64,000 nt of DNA, from the NCBI GenBank assembly GCA_963978545.1, contig OZ021730.1:4566201-4630200 (forward strand). The letters run 5' to 3'. The translations under genes and the position numbers were made by a program. The stretch is from Linyphia triangularis (taxonomy: Eukaryota > Arthropoda > Arachnida > Araneae > Linyphiidae). The notes beneath the pieces are model-generated. The model saw only the letters and a list, made by a program, of their open reading frames with translations. It searched no databases and had not been told where the DNA came from. Below are positions 52,259-62,438 of this stretch, piece by piece (position 1 is the first letter of the stretch; the number at the start of each line of letters is the position of its first letter).

Positions 52259-55200
52259 TGGCTTCTTTTGTTTCTTGGAATTGTCGCGGTTTTAGGTCAA
52301 GGAAGGATGATGTGAAAAATATAATTTCCCTTTACCATCCAGCATGTTTGGCACTTCAAGAAACTTTCTTGAATGATACTTATACATCTAAAATTCGTAG
52401 GTATAGTTGTATTAGAAAAGATGTTAGACGTGGTAATACGGTGTCTGGAGGAGTATGCCTTTTTATTTCTCACGATTACCCCAGCACTGTACTAACACTA
52501 CGGACATCTCTACAGGCTGTGGCTGTGAGACTTCATTTACAGTCCCTTCTCACAGTCTGTTGCCTATACCTACCGCCACATGCTATCATCCGCCAAGAGG
52601 AGCTGAATAATCTGATAGACCAGCTTCCAGTGCCATTTTTACTGCTCGGTGACTTTAATGGACACAGTACTATGTGGGGTAATGATAATACGAACCCTCG
52701 TGGGAGACAGATTGAAAAGTTGCTATCTGATCACTGTCTCTGTCTCCTGAATAACGAGGATAAAACTTATTTTCACGAACCCACTAGAACATTCCATTCA
52801 CTTGATTTAGCCATTTGTTCCCCTATACTTTTGCCATACTTGAATTTTGCTGTTGGGAGTGATCTACACAACAGTGATCACTTCCCTATCCTCATTTCCC
52901 ATACTGGTAATGGTAGCGTCACCAACCGCTTACCGACATATAAATACCATAGGGCAAATTGGGACAAATTTACTGAGTTGGCTATTATAACAGGAACAAT
53001 GGTGGACAGTGAGGATGTTGATACTGCTGTCCAAAATGTCACTCAAGCAATTTTAAATGCTGCTGACTCCTCCATTCCTAAGACATCACCTAGAACACTG
53101 CGGCACTGTAAACCATACTGGAATGCAGACTGTCAGTCTGCATACAAGAAACAAAAGAAGCTATGGGGTATCTTCCGCAGATACCCAACTACAGGAAACC
53201 TTATCGCCTTTAAAAAGGCTAAGGCATTTGCTCGTAGAGTTAGACGTCAGAGTCAAAAGGATTCTTGGATAAGTTATGTCTCTTCAATTACATCCAAAAC
53301 ATCAAGTAAACAGTTGTGGAAGAAGGTTAGAGCGGCCAACGGTTTGTATCCGGAATATTCTTGTCCGATACTTCAAACCGGAGCTGCTGTGTTCTCTTCC
53401 CCTGAAGATATTGCTAACCTTATAGGTGAAACTTTTGAAAGTGTATCCAGTTCCGATTCTTATAGTCCTACATTTTTAGTGACTAAGAATCGTGCTGAAC
53501 GGGCTGGAATTAATTTCAAAAGCAATATTGAATATTCCTACAACTGTGATCTTAAGATGTATGAATTGAAGAGTGCTTTAGCTAAAGCACATAACACCAG
53601 TCCAGGTCCAGATGGGATCAGTTACCAAATGCTTCGCCATTTAAGTCCAGATTCTCTTTTGAACATCCTTTTTCTCTTTAATCGAATCTGGAAGGAGAAC
53701 ATCTTTCCTACCTTGTGGCGGGAAGCTACTGTAATCCCCATTCTGAAACCTGGAAAAGATCCCAAGGATCCTCTGAACTATCGACCGATAGCCTTAACGA
53801 GCTGCCTTTGTAAGACCTTTGAACGTATTGTAAACGCCCGACTCTCTTACATGTTAGAAAAAGATAAATGTATTTCACCTTTCCAGAGTGGGTTCCGACG
53901 AGGACGGTCCACTCTTGATAACATCGTGAAACTAGAAACAGATGTCCGCAATGCCTTTGTGCAAAGGAATCATCTAGTTTCAATCTTTTTCGACATTGAG
54001 AAGGCGTATGATCATACGTGGCGATATGGTATCCTGCAAACTCTATTTAATTTTGGTTTTAGGGGTAATCTGCCCCTTTTTATTCAAAATTTTTTATCAT
54101 CTCGTGTTTTTAGAGTTCGTATTGGAGCTTCATTTTCAAATTATTTTAACCAATCTGAGGGAGTTCCTCAAGGTTGTGTTTTAAGTGTCACCCTTTTTAA
54201 TCTTCATATCAGTAACATACTTCATGTCCTTTCACCCTTTGTTCATGGAACTTTGTATGTTGATGATTTGCAAATCTCATGCCAAGGATCAAACATGCGC
54301 TTAATTGAACGTCAATTACAAACTGCTGTTAACAGACTTGTAGAATGGTGTGAACAAAACGGCCATAAACTATCACCATCTAAAAGCAGTTGCATCCACT
54401 TCTGTAGGAGGAGAGGTCTTCACCCTGACCCTGAAATCCACATACGCAATTCTCCCATCCCAGTTGTGAATCAGATAAGATACCTGGGAGTTATCTTTGA
54501 CAATAAGTTGAATTTTCTCCCACATATTTTATACTTGCGCAAGAAGTGCGAGAAATCGCTTAATATCCTCAAGGTACTCTTAAATACATCTTGGGGTGCT
54601 GATCGCACTTCTTTGCTGCGTATTTACAATTCAGTTATCTTATCTCGCATCGACTACGGATGCATTGCGTATGGTTCTGCAGGAGCATCTCTTCTGCGCA
54701 GATTGGATACCGTCCACCATACTGCTGCCCGTATTTGTTTAGGTGCATTTCGCACCTCACCCATTGAGAGTCTTTTAACAGAGTGTTGTCAACTCCCACT
54801 TGACCTTAGACGTAAAAAGTTAAGCGCTAACTACTACTGTAGAATAAAATCTGATCCTTCTCATCCTTTACGGAATTTGAGTCTTGACGCATATCTTGGT
54901 AGGCTATATAATGCACGTCCATCTAGCATTCGCCCATTTTCTGAAAGAGCTCAATCTGTTCTGTCGGATGCAGCTCTAAGTGACCTAGATATCCAGCTGG
55001 CTAATTCTCAGATCTTTCCTCCATGGGATATTCCATCATTTAATTTTTTAAATCCATTTGCGATGCATTACAAAGCAGACACTGCCCCAGAAATTTTACA
55101 GAAGATCTTTTGTTTACACCGATCTCAGTATAGAGACTATCATGCAGTCTATACTGATGGATCCAAAGCAGGTGAACGTGTTGGCTGTGGTGTTGTGTCT

Positions 55201-55938
55201 GACACATCCACAGTCAGTTTCACGCTTCATAAATCCTGCTCGGTTTTTACTTCTGAGATGGTTGCAATTTTTTGTGCTCTGCTGCACATTTCTTTGTGCT
55301 CCCATCGCAAGTTTTGTGTATACAGCGATAGCTTAAGTGCTTTAACAAGCCTGGAGCACTTTAATAACATATGTCATCCAATAGCTCCTGACATATTATC
55401 TCTGTTACACAAACTTGAGAGGAAAGGTTTTGTTATTTTGTTTTTCTGGGTACCTAGTCACGTGGGGATTTCAGGAAATGAATTGGCGGACTCTGTTGCT
55501 AAAGCGGCGTCAATCCCGTTTCAGCAGCCAGTCCCCTACCAAGACATAAAATCACATATTCATAAGTTTATTTTTTCTTTGCGTCAAGAAGCATGGGATT
55601 TGCAAACTAGCAACAAACTTCATACCATTAAAAACCATCTTCATATGTGGCCAGTTAATCCAATGCGTCGGACAGATGTCAAACTGACTCGTCTGCGCAT
55701 TGGTCACACCCGATTGACGCATCGACATCTATTGCTGGGAGAAGATCCACCTGTTTGCGATATTTGTCGTTGCGATCTTACTGTGTATCATATTTTAATT
55801 TCTTGTCCTAAGTTTCAATCACAACGTCTTAGGTTTTTTAAGAGTACTAGTTTAAGTCTTCATGATTTGATTGGGGAAACTCCCCATCCAAATCTTTTTG
55901 CTTTTTTAAGATCAATCGGGTTTTTAAATCACATCTAG
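52258..55938 (+). CDS. Family A LINE ORF2, intact (element M)
   Basis: 1226 residues. Endonuclease: WNCRGF (~7), LQETF (~33), GDFNGH (~130), SDHFPI (~205). RT: GPDGISY, YRPIALTSCLCK, FFDIEKAYDHTWR (~577), EGVPQGCVLS (~634), LYVDDLQIS (~667). RNase H: YTDGSKAGE (~966), TSEMVA (~998), YSDSLS (~1021), GNELADS (~1077). C-terminal CDICRCDLTVYHILISC (~1167). A Cys usually found in FCWVPSHVG is Phe here (FFWVPSHVG), unlikely to be fatal. Best candidate in the window, with L, for an active enzyme. Confidence 0.92.
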   Translation: MASFVSWNCRGFRSRKDDVKNIISLYHPACLALQETFLNDTYTSKIRRYSCIRKDVRRGNTVSGGVCLFISHDYPSTVLTLRTSLQAVAVRLHLQSLLTVCCLYLPPHAIIRQEELNNLIDQLPVPFLLLGDFNGHSTMWGNDNTNPRGRQIEKLLSDHCLCLLNNEDKTYFHEPTRTFHSLDLAICSPILLPYLNFAVGSDLHNSDHFPILISHTGNGSVTNRLPTYKYHRANWDKFTELAIITGTMVDSEDVDTAVQNVTQAILNAADSSIPKTSPRTLRHCKPYWNADCQSAYKKQKKLWGIFRRYPTTGNLIAFKKAKAFARRVRRQSQKDSWISYVSSITSKTSSKQLWKKVRAANGLYPEYSCPILQTGAAVFSSPEDIANLIGETFESVSSSDSYSPTFLVTKNRAERAGINFKSNIEYSYNCDLKMYELKSALAKAHNTSPGPDGISYQMLRHLSPDSLLNILFLFNRIWKENIFPTLWREATVIPILKPGKDPKDPLNYRPIALTSCLCKTFERIVNARLSYMLEKDKCISPFQSGFRRGRSTLDNIVKLETDVRNAFVQRNHLVSIFFDIEKAYDHTWRYGILQTLFNFGFRGNLPLFIQNFLSSRVFRVRIGASFSNYFNQSEGVPQGCVLSVTLFNLHISNILHVLSPFVHGTLYVDDLQISCQGSNMRLIERQLQTAVNRLVEWCEQNGHKLSPSKSSCIHFCRRRGLHPDPEIHIRNSPIPVVNQIRYLGVIFDNKLNFLPHILYLRKKCEKSLNILKVLLNTSWGADRTSLLRIYNSVILSRIDYGCIAYGSAGASLLRRLDTVHHTAARICLGAFRTSPIESLLTECCQLPLDLRRKKLSANYYCRIKSDPSHPLRNLSLDAYLGRLYNARPSSIRPFSERAQSVLSDAALSDLDIQLANSQIFPPWDIPSFNFLNPFAMHYKADTAPEILQKIFCLHRSQYRDYHAVYTDGSKAGERVGCGVVSDTSTVSFTLHKSCSVFTSEMVAIFCALLHISLCSHRKFCVYSDSLSALTSLEHFNNICHPIAPDILSLLHKLERKGFVILFFWVPSHVGISGNELADSVAKAASIPFQQPVPYQDIKSHIHKFIFSLRQEAWDLQTSNKLHTIKNHLHMWPVNPMRRTDVKLTRLRIGHTRLTHRHLLLGEDPPVCDICRCDLTVYHILISCPKFQSQRLRFFKSTSLSLHDLIGETPHPNLFAFLRSIGFLNHI

Positions 55939-56086
55939 CTGTTTTAAACATATTCATTTTTTAAATTTTATTAACCTCTTCATCATTTTAGAAATGTGTT
56001 TTTAATATTTTTTAATTATATCATGTCACATCTCATCATATTTATAATTCATCTTTCATCCTAGTTTTTCTTTTATCCTTTGTTTT

Positions 56087-56152
56087 GGCGCAGCATGGCC
56101 CTTGTGTTGCCTTTGCGCCATAAAACCGCAAACAAACAAACAAACAAACAAA
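56087..56152 (+). repeat. M 3' hairpin and (CAAA)n tail
   Basis: GGCGCA (56087-56092) pairs with TGCGCC (56114-56119), inner GGC/GCC. The tail is a run of CAAA units ending at 56152. Confidence 0.78.
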
Positions 56153-56165
56153 CTCAAGCTATATA
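56153..56165. repeat. Target-site duplication of M, right copy
   Basis: CTCAAGCTATATA, identical to 50472-50484. Confidence 0.93.
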
Positions 56166-58423
56166 ATAGGATCTGGCGGGAAAACAAATTCCCGTCAGCA
56201 TGGCAACGTGCTCTTGTAATTCCAATAGTCAAGCCAGGTAAAGACGCTAAGAGTCCTTCCAGCTACAGACCAATAGCATTAACTAGTTGCTTATGCAAAC
56301 TATTAGAAAAATTAGTCAATGCTCGTCTGCTTTTTTATTTGGAACACAACAATTGTCTCTCCCGGTTTCAAAGTGGTTTCCGTCGTGGGCGAAGTACACT
56401 TGACAACCTGCTTTTCCTAGAAACATCTATTCGGGAGGCATTTGTCAAGCGGAACCATTTGGTATCTGTTTTTTTCGACATGGAGAAAGCCTATGACCGT
56501 ACTTGGAGATATGGTATCCTCAGAGACCTACATAATTTAGGTCTCAGAGGAAATTTACCACTCTTTATTGAGAATTTCCTTTCTCGGAGAGTCTTCCAAG
56601 TACGAGTCAACTCTGTCTTATCCGATGAGTTTATTCAGGAGCAAGGCGTTCCCCAGGGAAGTGTATTGAGTTGCGCACTGTTTATCATCAAAGTCAACGA
56701 CATTATGACCTGCCTACCACCTGCAGTGTCTGGATCGTTATTTGTCGATGACTTTCAAATATCGTGCGCCTCAATAAACATGTCTCTTATTGAAAGACAA
56801 ATCCAACTCGCCATCAGGAGAATTTCAGACTGGGCCAACCATAATGGATTTACATTTAATGCCCAAAAGACCGTGGCCGTGCACTTTTGCAGGAAACGAG
56901 GGCTTCATAACGACCCCGAGCTTTACTTAAATAGGGACCAGATACCTATTGTATCTCAAACAAAATTCCTTGGAGTCATTTTCGATTCGAAGCTTACTTT
57001 CCTGCCTCATATAAAACATCTGAGACTAAAGTGCACTAAAGCTCTGAATCTCCTGAAAGTGCTTTCTAACACTTCCTGGGGTGCTGATACCACCTCCATG
57101 TTGAAAATATACAGATGCCTTATTCGTTCCAAACTTGATTATGGTTCTGTGGTGTACGGATCCGCCAGAAAATCGGTGTTGATGCTCCTTGACCCTGTCC
57201 ACCACCAAGGTGTCAGAATCGCGTCAGGGGCCTTCCGTACATCACCAATCCCAAGTGTACTCAATATATGTTTGGAACAACCTTTGAAACTGAGACGAGA
57301 CAAGCTGTCTTTAAAATTTTATTTTAAAATTAAAAGTCATCCATCTCACCCTGTCGCTCAAAATATTTATGATCCATTACATATCAGACTTTTTAACGCG
57401 CGACCATCTTGCATCCCATCATTTTCATTACGTATACATAAAGTTCTTTTATTTTATGGTTTGGACAACTTCAGAGTTCGTCCTGTTAATTTTAATGTTC
57501 CTCCCTGGCATGATCATAAAATCATAATTTTAAATATTTTTAGTCATTTTAAAAAAAGTGACACTCCTGACATTGTTTTTACTACTCTTTTTCATTTTCA
57601 TAGAACTAACTTTTCTCATTTTAAATCGATATATACCGATGGGTCGAAAAGCCAGGGGCATGTCGGAGCTGCTGCAGTTCATGACAATAACATCATGTCC
57701 CGTGAACTGCACAGTAGCAGCTCCGTTTTTTCTGCTGAGTCCCTGGCGATTCTTATGGCCTTGCAATACATCCTACAGCAAGAGCACGACCAGTGGATTA
57801 TTTACACAGACTCGAAGAGCTGTTTGGATGCTCTGAATAATCCACTGAGCCAGACCCATCCCTTCATACTAGACATTTTAAATACTCAGATTTTACTTTT
57901 AGAGAGAAATATCCAAGTTCTTTTTTGTTGGATCCCAGGTCATGTGGGGATCATGGGTAATGAACGCGCAGACTCCATCGCACGATCAACAAGTGGACCT
58001 AGGAGCACTTGGCTTTGCCCTGACGACGCATATAAAGCTTGTGACACTGCTCTGTCTCTCACTTGGCAGGCCATGTGGGATGCACAGACGGCTAACAAGC
58101 TGCGTTCGTTTCAGCCCTCAATTTCCGGATTCGCCCCCATACAGCAATCCAGGAAAAGGGAAGTGCTCTTGACACGACTAAGAATAGGTCACACACGTTT
58201 TACCCATGTGCATCTTCTGCTGGCAGAAGATGCCCCCACATGCAATGCCTGTGGAGTTGTTTTTACAGTTTTTCATATTTTAAATGAGTGTCCATCTTTT
58301 AACCCAGTCAGATACAGACATTTTAATATGAATAATCCCCCATTGTCGTCTCTCCTGAATTCACCCCCTCATAAAAATCTTTTTCGTTTTTTACTTGAAA
58401 TTGGCTTTTATCACTTGATTTGA
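56166..58423 (+). pseudogene. K ORF2, part 3 (RT, RNase H, C-terminus)
   Basis: Continues K ORF2 in frame: FNRIW-like YNRIWRENKFPSAW, FFDMEKAYDRTWR, EQGVPQGSVLS, LFVDDFQIS, RNase H YTDGSKSQG, SAESLA, YTDSKS and GNERADS, and CNACGVVFTVFHILNEC. The upstream in-frame start within the M tail (56102) is not real. Confidence 0.9.
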
Positions 58424-58509
58424 TTATTTCGTTTTTAATCTTTTAACTATTACAGATCAATTTATATTTCTTAAATTTTTTTAACTTGGTTGATATAGTT
58501 TAATTTGTA

Positions 58510-58569
58510 CGGCGCAGTATGGCCCATGAGTTGCCCTTGCGCCAGTAAAGCAACCAACCAACCAACCAA
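58510..58569 (+). repeat. K 3' hairpin and (AACC)n tail
   Basis: GGCGC (58511-58515) pairs with GCGCC (58539-58543), inner GGC/GCC, then agtaaag and AACC units running into the right target duplication. Confidence 0.78.
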
Positions 58570-58583
58570 CCGATACCGGAGAC
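58570..58583. repeat. Target-site duplication of K, right copy
   Basis: CCGATACCGGAGAC, matching 41368-41381. J ORF1 resumes from here. Confidence 0.9.
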
Positions 58584-58679
58584 ATGGAGGTTGAATTAGG
58601 CCTTGAAACCCCTCCCAACCTCTTACCAAGGAAGGGGTTCATAAAAGGGGAACAAAAGACCGATAATAAACCATCATAA
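58584..58679 (+). pseudogene. J ORF1, C-terminal remainder
   Basis: Last ~31 codons and stop of J ORF1 (MEVELGLETPPNLLPRKGF... in the parent frame), identical to 2762-2857. The stop overlaps the ORF2 frame as AUAA. Confidence 0.88.
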
Positions 58680-58687
58680 AGTTCAAT

Positions 58688-61600
58688 CTCTTATCCTGGA
58701 ATTGTCGCGGTTTCCACCACAATTCGGTAGATATAAAACATCTCGTAGATGATTACCAACCAGTCTGTTTCTGTCTACAGGAGACGCTCTTGAAGTCCTT
58801 TCAGAGTTCTCTTGTTAGGGGGTATAGTCCTCTTCGCAAGGACTATACTGGAGGCGGCAGAGCTAGTGGTGGTGTAGCTATATTTATATCAAACAGCTAC
58901 CCTTTCACCGTGCTACCACTAACTACAAATTTACAAGCTATTGCCGTTAGAGTAACTTTGCAACATCAACTAATCACAGTTTGCTCGATTTATCTCCCCC
59001 CTACTCTTAACATCAGACAGACAGACCTCAACAGGCTGTGTGACCAGCTTCCTTCCCCCTTTATTATCATGGGGGATTTCAATGGCCACAATCCTCTTTG
59101 GGGTAGCCTGGATATAAATGGCCGTGGAAGACAGATAGAAAAATTGCTTGAAGACAAAAATCTTTGTCTTTTGAATAACGGAAAACATACTTACTTCCAC
59201 ACCCCTTCGAGGACGTTTCACTCCATCGATCTTATCTTGTGTTCACCTTCTCTTTATCCTTTATGGTGTTTTCATGTGGAAAGTGATCTCTATCACAGCG
59301 ATCACTTTCCTATCCGCATGGAAATGTTGGGAGCTGGTACTCCCCCTCTTGCCCGGCTTCCTCGATTTATTATTAAAGCCGCAGATTGGGAACACTTTTC
59401 GTCTATTGTCAACTTAACTGATGAAATGGTGAACCAAGATGAGATCGATGTAGCAACAAACTCTATCACACAGGCTATTTTAGAAGCTGCGCGACTTTCC
59501 ATACCTGTAACATCTACTAATCTACCGAAAATTCCAAAACCTTGGTGGAACCGCGATTGTAGAATCGCCCTTAAAAAGCAAAAGAGGTGTTGGGGTAGTT
59601 TTAGGCGATATCCCACTGAAGGTAACCTCATTGCTTTTAAATGTGCTCGAGCAGAGGCTCGTAGAATCCGCCGTCGAAGTCAGAAGGACTCTTGGATGCA
59701 TTATGTCAGTACTATTACATCTAATACTTCAGTCAAAAGGGTCTGGAACAAAGTGAATAAGATCAAGGGCGTGTATCCCAGTCAGTCCGTTTCCATCTTA
59801 GAGACTGATCAGGGAATAGTTTCAGACCCTAAAGACATCGCTGACACTCTGGCTGCTGCCTTTGCTAAAGTTTCAAGTAACTCCAATTATATAGAGCCAT
59901 TTGCCTCCCATAAGCTCAGAGCTGAGAGTACAAAATTAAATTTTACTTCTATTTTTGTAGAAGAATATAACGTTGATTTCACGTTGGCCGAGTTGGTGCA
60001 AGCTCTTTCCACCACTCACAACTCAGCCGCAGGTCACGATGAAATACATTATATTATGCTAAAACATCTGCAGCCACTCCAGCTCAAGATTATACTTAAA
60101 CTTTTTAATCGCATCTGGCGCGAAAATAAGTTCCCAACATCATGGCAGCGAGCTCACATTATCCCAATTGTCAAGCCAGATAAAGATCCCAAGAGTCCTT
60201 CTAGCTATCGGCCTATTGCTTTAACCAGCTGCTTATGCAAATTGCTAGAAAAGATGGTTAATTCCCGACTTCTCTTTTATCTTGAGGAAAACAATTGTCT
60301 CTCTCGGTTTCAGAGTGGGTTCCGACGTGGTCGTGGTACCATTGATAATCTAGTTCTCCTTGAAACATCTATTCGGGAGGCATTTGTCAAGCGGAACCAT
60401 TTGGTGTCTGTATTTTTCGACATGGAGAAAGCCTATGACCGTACTTGGAGATATGGTATCCTCAGAGACCTACATAATTTAGGTCTCAGAGGAAATTTAC
60501 CACTCTTTATTGAGAATTTCCTTTCTCGGAGAGTCTTCCAAGTACGCGTCAACTCTGTCTTATCTGATGAGTATATTCAAGAGCAAGGCGTTCCCCAGGG
60601 AAGTGTATTGAGTTGCGCACTATTTATCGTGAAGGTCAACGACATTATGACCTGCCTACCACCTGCAGTGTCTGGTTCCCTTTTTGTCGACGACTTTCAG
60701 ATATCGTGCGCCTCAATAAACATGTCACTCGTTGAAAGACAAATTCAACTTGCCATCAGAAGGATTACAGGCTGGGCCAACCAAAACGGATTTACATTCA
60801 ATGCTCAAAAGACTGTGGCCATGCACTTTTGCAGGAAACGTGAGCTTCATAACGATCCTGAGATTCTCTTAAATGGGATTCGGATACCTGTTGTAGCAGA
60901 AACAAAATTCCTTGGAATCATCTTCGATTCGAAGCTCACTTTCCTGCCACACAAATATCTTAAACTCAAGTGCACTAAATCCTTGAACCTACTGAAGGTG
61001 CTGTCAAACACTTCCTGGGGTGCGGATACCATCTCCATGCTACGAATATACAGATGCCTAGTTCGTTCTAAACTTGATTATGGCTCGGTGGTATACGGAT
61101 CTGCCACAAAATCGGCACTAAAGCTCCTTGATCCTGTTCACCATCAAGGTGTCCGAATCGCATTAGGAGCCTTCCGTACATCACCAATCCCAAGCGTACT
61201 CATCTCATGTACGGAACACTCTTTGAAACTGAGAAGAGACAAGCTTTGTTTAAAATATTATTTTAAAGTGAAATGTCACCCTCATCACCCACTCTCACAG
61301 AATGTTTTTAATCCCTCTCATTGCAGACTCTTTCATGCTCGTCCTGCTTGTATTGCATCATTTTCATTAAGAATGCGGGAAACTCTTGCACTTCATCTTT
61401 TAGATGATTTTAAAGTTCACCCTCTTTTACCTATCTTCCCACCCTGGCATCCTCATCAAATTAAAGTTTTAAATATTTTTTCTAATTTTAAGAAAAGTGA
61501 TACTCCGCCCATAGCTTTTACTCAACTATTTTATTACCATCGAAACTCATTTTCAAATTTTAATGCTGTATACACAGATGGATCAAAAAGCCAGGGGCAT

Positions 61601-62362
61601 ATGGGGTCAGCTGTTGTTTTTGATAACAGCACACTATCAAAAGAACTACACACTTGTAGTTCTATTTTTACAGCTGAATCCTACGCTATTCTTCTGGCTT
61701 TGAATCAAATATTACGAGAAGTCCATAAACAATGGATCGTTTACACAGACTCAAAGAGCTGTGTCGACGCGCTCCGTAATCCATTGTCACAAACTCACCC
61801 TTTCATCCTTAAAATTTTAAAAATTTATACACGTCTTTTACAACAAAATTATAACATCTTCTTTTGCTGGATCCCAGGTCATGTGGGGATCATGGGAAAC
61901 GAGCGGGCAGACGAAATAGCACGAAGCGTTAGAGGGGAGAAAAGCAACTGGCTGTGCCTTGATGATATTTTTAAAGTCTGCACCAACGCTCTGTCCCATA
62001 CATGGCAGGCCATGTGGGATACAGAGCTTGCCAATAAGTTACACTCTCTGCAACCCTCATCTACTGGTTTCACCTTCTCTCAAACAAATAGGAAGAGGGA
62101 AGTGATTTTAACAAGACTACGCATCGGCCACACTCGTTTTACCCATGTGCACCTTCTGCTGGCAGAAGGTGCCCCCACTTGCAATTCCTGTGGTGTTCCT
62201 TTTTCTGTTGTTCATATTTTATCGGTTTGTCCAGCTTTTAATTCCATACGACTTCGTCTTTTTAACTCAGCTCATCCACCATTGTCAACGCTTTTAAATT
62301 CTTCTCCTCACCCTAAACTTTTTGAATTTTTATTAGAAATTGGATTTTATCACCTTATTTAA
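58688..62362 (+). CDS. B-alpha LINE ORF2 (element J)
   Basis: 1224 codons, open throughout and nearly identical to 2866-6543. One codon (Ile in HIKYLK) is deleted near 60953, and there are a few substitutions. Same domains: SWNCRGFHHNS, MGDFNGHNPLWG, SDHFPI, FFDMEKAYDRTWR, EQGVPQGSVLS, LFVDDFQIS, YTDGSKSQG, YTDSKS, GNERADE, CNSCGVPFSVVHILSVC. No ATG: the aligned codon is CTC, and the AUA overlapping the ORF1 stop (58676) is a possible near-cognate start. J ORF1 is broken by K. Confidence 0.87.
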   Translation, partial: LLSWNCRGFHHNSVDIKHLVDDYQPVCFCLQETLLKSFQSSLVRGYSPLRKDYTGGGRASGGVAIFISNSYPFTVLPLTTNLQAIAVRVTLQHQLITVCSIYLPPTLNIRQTDLNRLCDQLPSPFIIMGDFNGHNPLWGSLDINGRGRQIEKLLEDKNLCLLNNGKHTYFHTPSRTFHSIDLILCSPSLYPLWCFHVESDLYHSDHFPIRMEMLGAGTPPLARLPRFIIKAADWEHFSSIVNLTDEMVNQDEIDVATNSITQAILEAARLSIPVTSTNLPKIPKPWWNRDCRIALKKQKRCWGSFRRYPTEGNLIAFKCARAEARRIRRRSQKDSWMHYVSTITSNTSVKRVWNKVNKIKGVYPSQSVSILETDQGIVSDPKDIADTLAAAFAKVSSNSNYIEPFASHKLRAESTKLNFTSIFVEEYNVDFTLAELVQALSTTHNSAAGHDEIHYIMLKHLQPLQLKIILKLFNRIWRENKFPTSWQRAHIIPIVKPDKDPKSPSSYRPIALTSCLCKLLEKMVNSRLLFYLEENNCLSRFQSGFRRGRGTIDNLVLLETSIREAFVKRNHLVSVFFDMEKAYDRTWRYGILRDLHNLGLRGNLPLFIENFLSRRVFQVRVNSVLSDEYIQEQGVPQGSVLSCALFIVKVNDIMTCLPPAVSGSLFVDDFQISCASINMSLVERQIQLAIRRITGWANQNGFTFNAQKTVAMHFCRKRELHNDPEILLNGIRIPVVAETKFLGIIFDSKLTFLPHKYLKLKCTKSLNLLKVLSNTSWGADTISMLRIYRCLVRSKLDYGSVVYGSATKSALKLLDPVHHQGVRIALGAFRTSPIPSVLISCTEHSLKLRRDKLCLKYYFKVKCHPHHPLSQNVFNPSHCRLFHARPACIASFSLRMRETLALHLLDDFKVHPLLPIFPPWHPHQIKVLNIFSNFKKSDTPPIAFTQLFYYHRNSFSNFNAVYTDGSKSQGHMGSAVVFDNSTLSKELHTCSSIFTAESYAILLALNQILREVHKQWIVYTDSKSCVDALRNPLSQTHPFILKILKIYTRLLQQNYNIFFCWIPGHVGIMGNERADEIARSVRGEKSNWLCLDDIFKVCTNALSHTWQAMWDTELANKLHSLQPSSTGFTFSQTNRKREVILTRLRIGHTRFTHVHLLLAEGAPTCNSCGVPFSVVHILSVCPAFNSIRLRLFNSAHPPLSTLLNSSPHPKLFEFLLEIGFYHLI

Positions 62363-62438
62363 AGATTTTTACTTGTTAAATTTTTGTCGTCTTGTCTATG
62401 TATTTTAATTTCCCTTTTAATTCTTTTATAACTGGTTT

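Larger units (their letters stand above)
50485..56152 (+). mobile_element. Family A LINE M, full length with both ORFs intact
   Basis: 5668 bp from CCCCTCAGGGGG to a (CAAA)n tail with a 13-bp duplication of K ORF2. It is nearly identical to E. No visible lesion. Confidence 0.94.
41382..58569 (+). mobile_element. B-beta LINE K, interrupted by L and M
   Basis: 5'UTR and ORF1 intact. ORF2 is in three pieces (43365-44715, 50416-50484, 56166-58423) that add up to exactly 1226 codons including the stop, with no frame change, so K was intact when L and M arrived. Element length without insertions is about 5.8 kb. Inserted in J ORF1 with a 12-14 bp duplication. Confidence 0.92.

Noticed and set aside
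56102..56165. Start of a new gene in the M tail
   Set aside because: The frame merely runs through the M 3' hairpin and CAAA tail into the resuming K ORF2.
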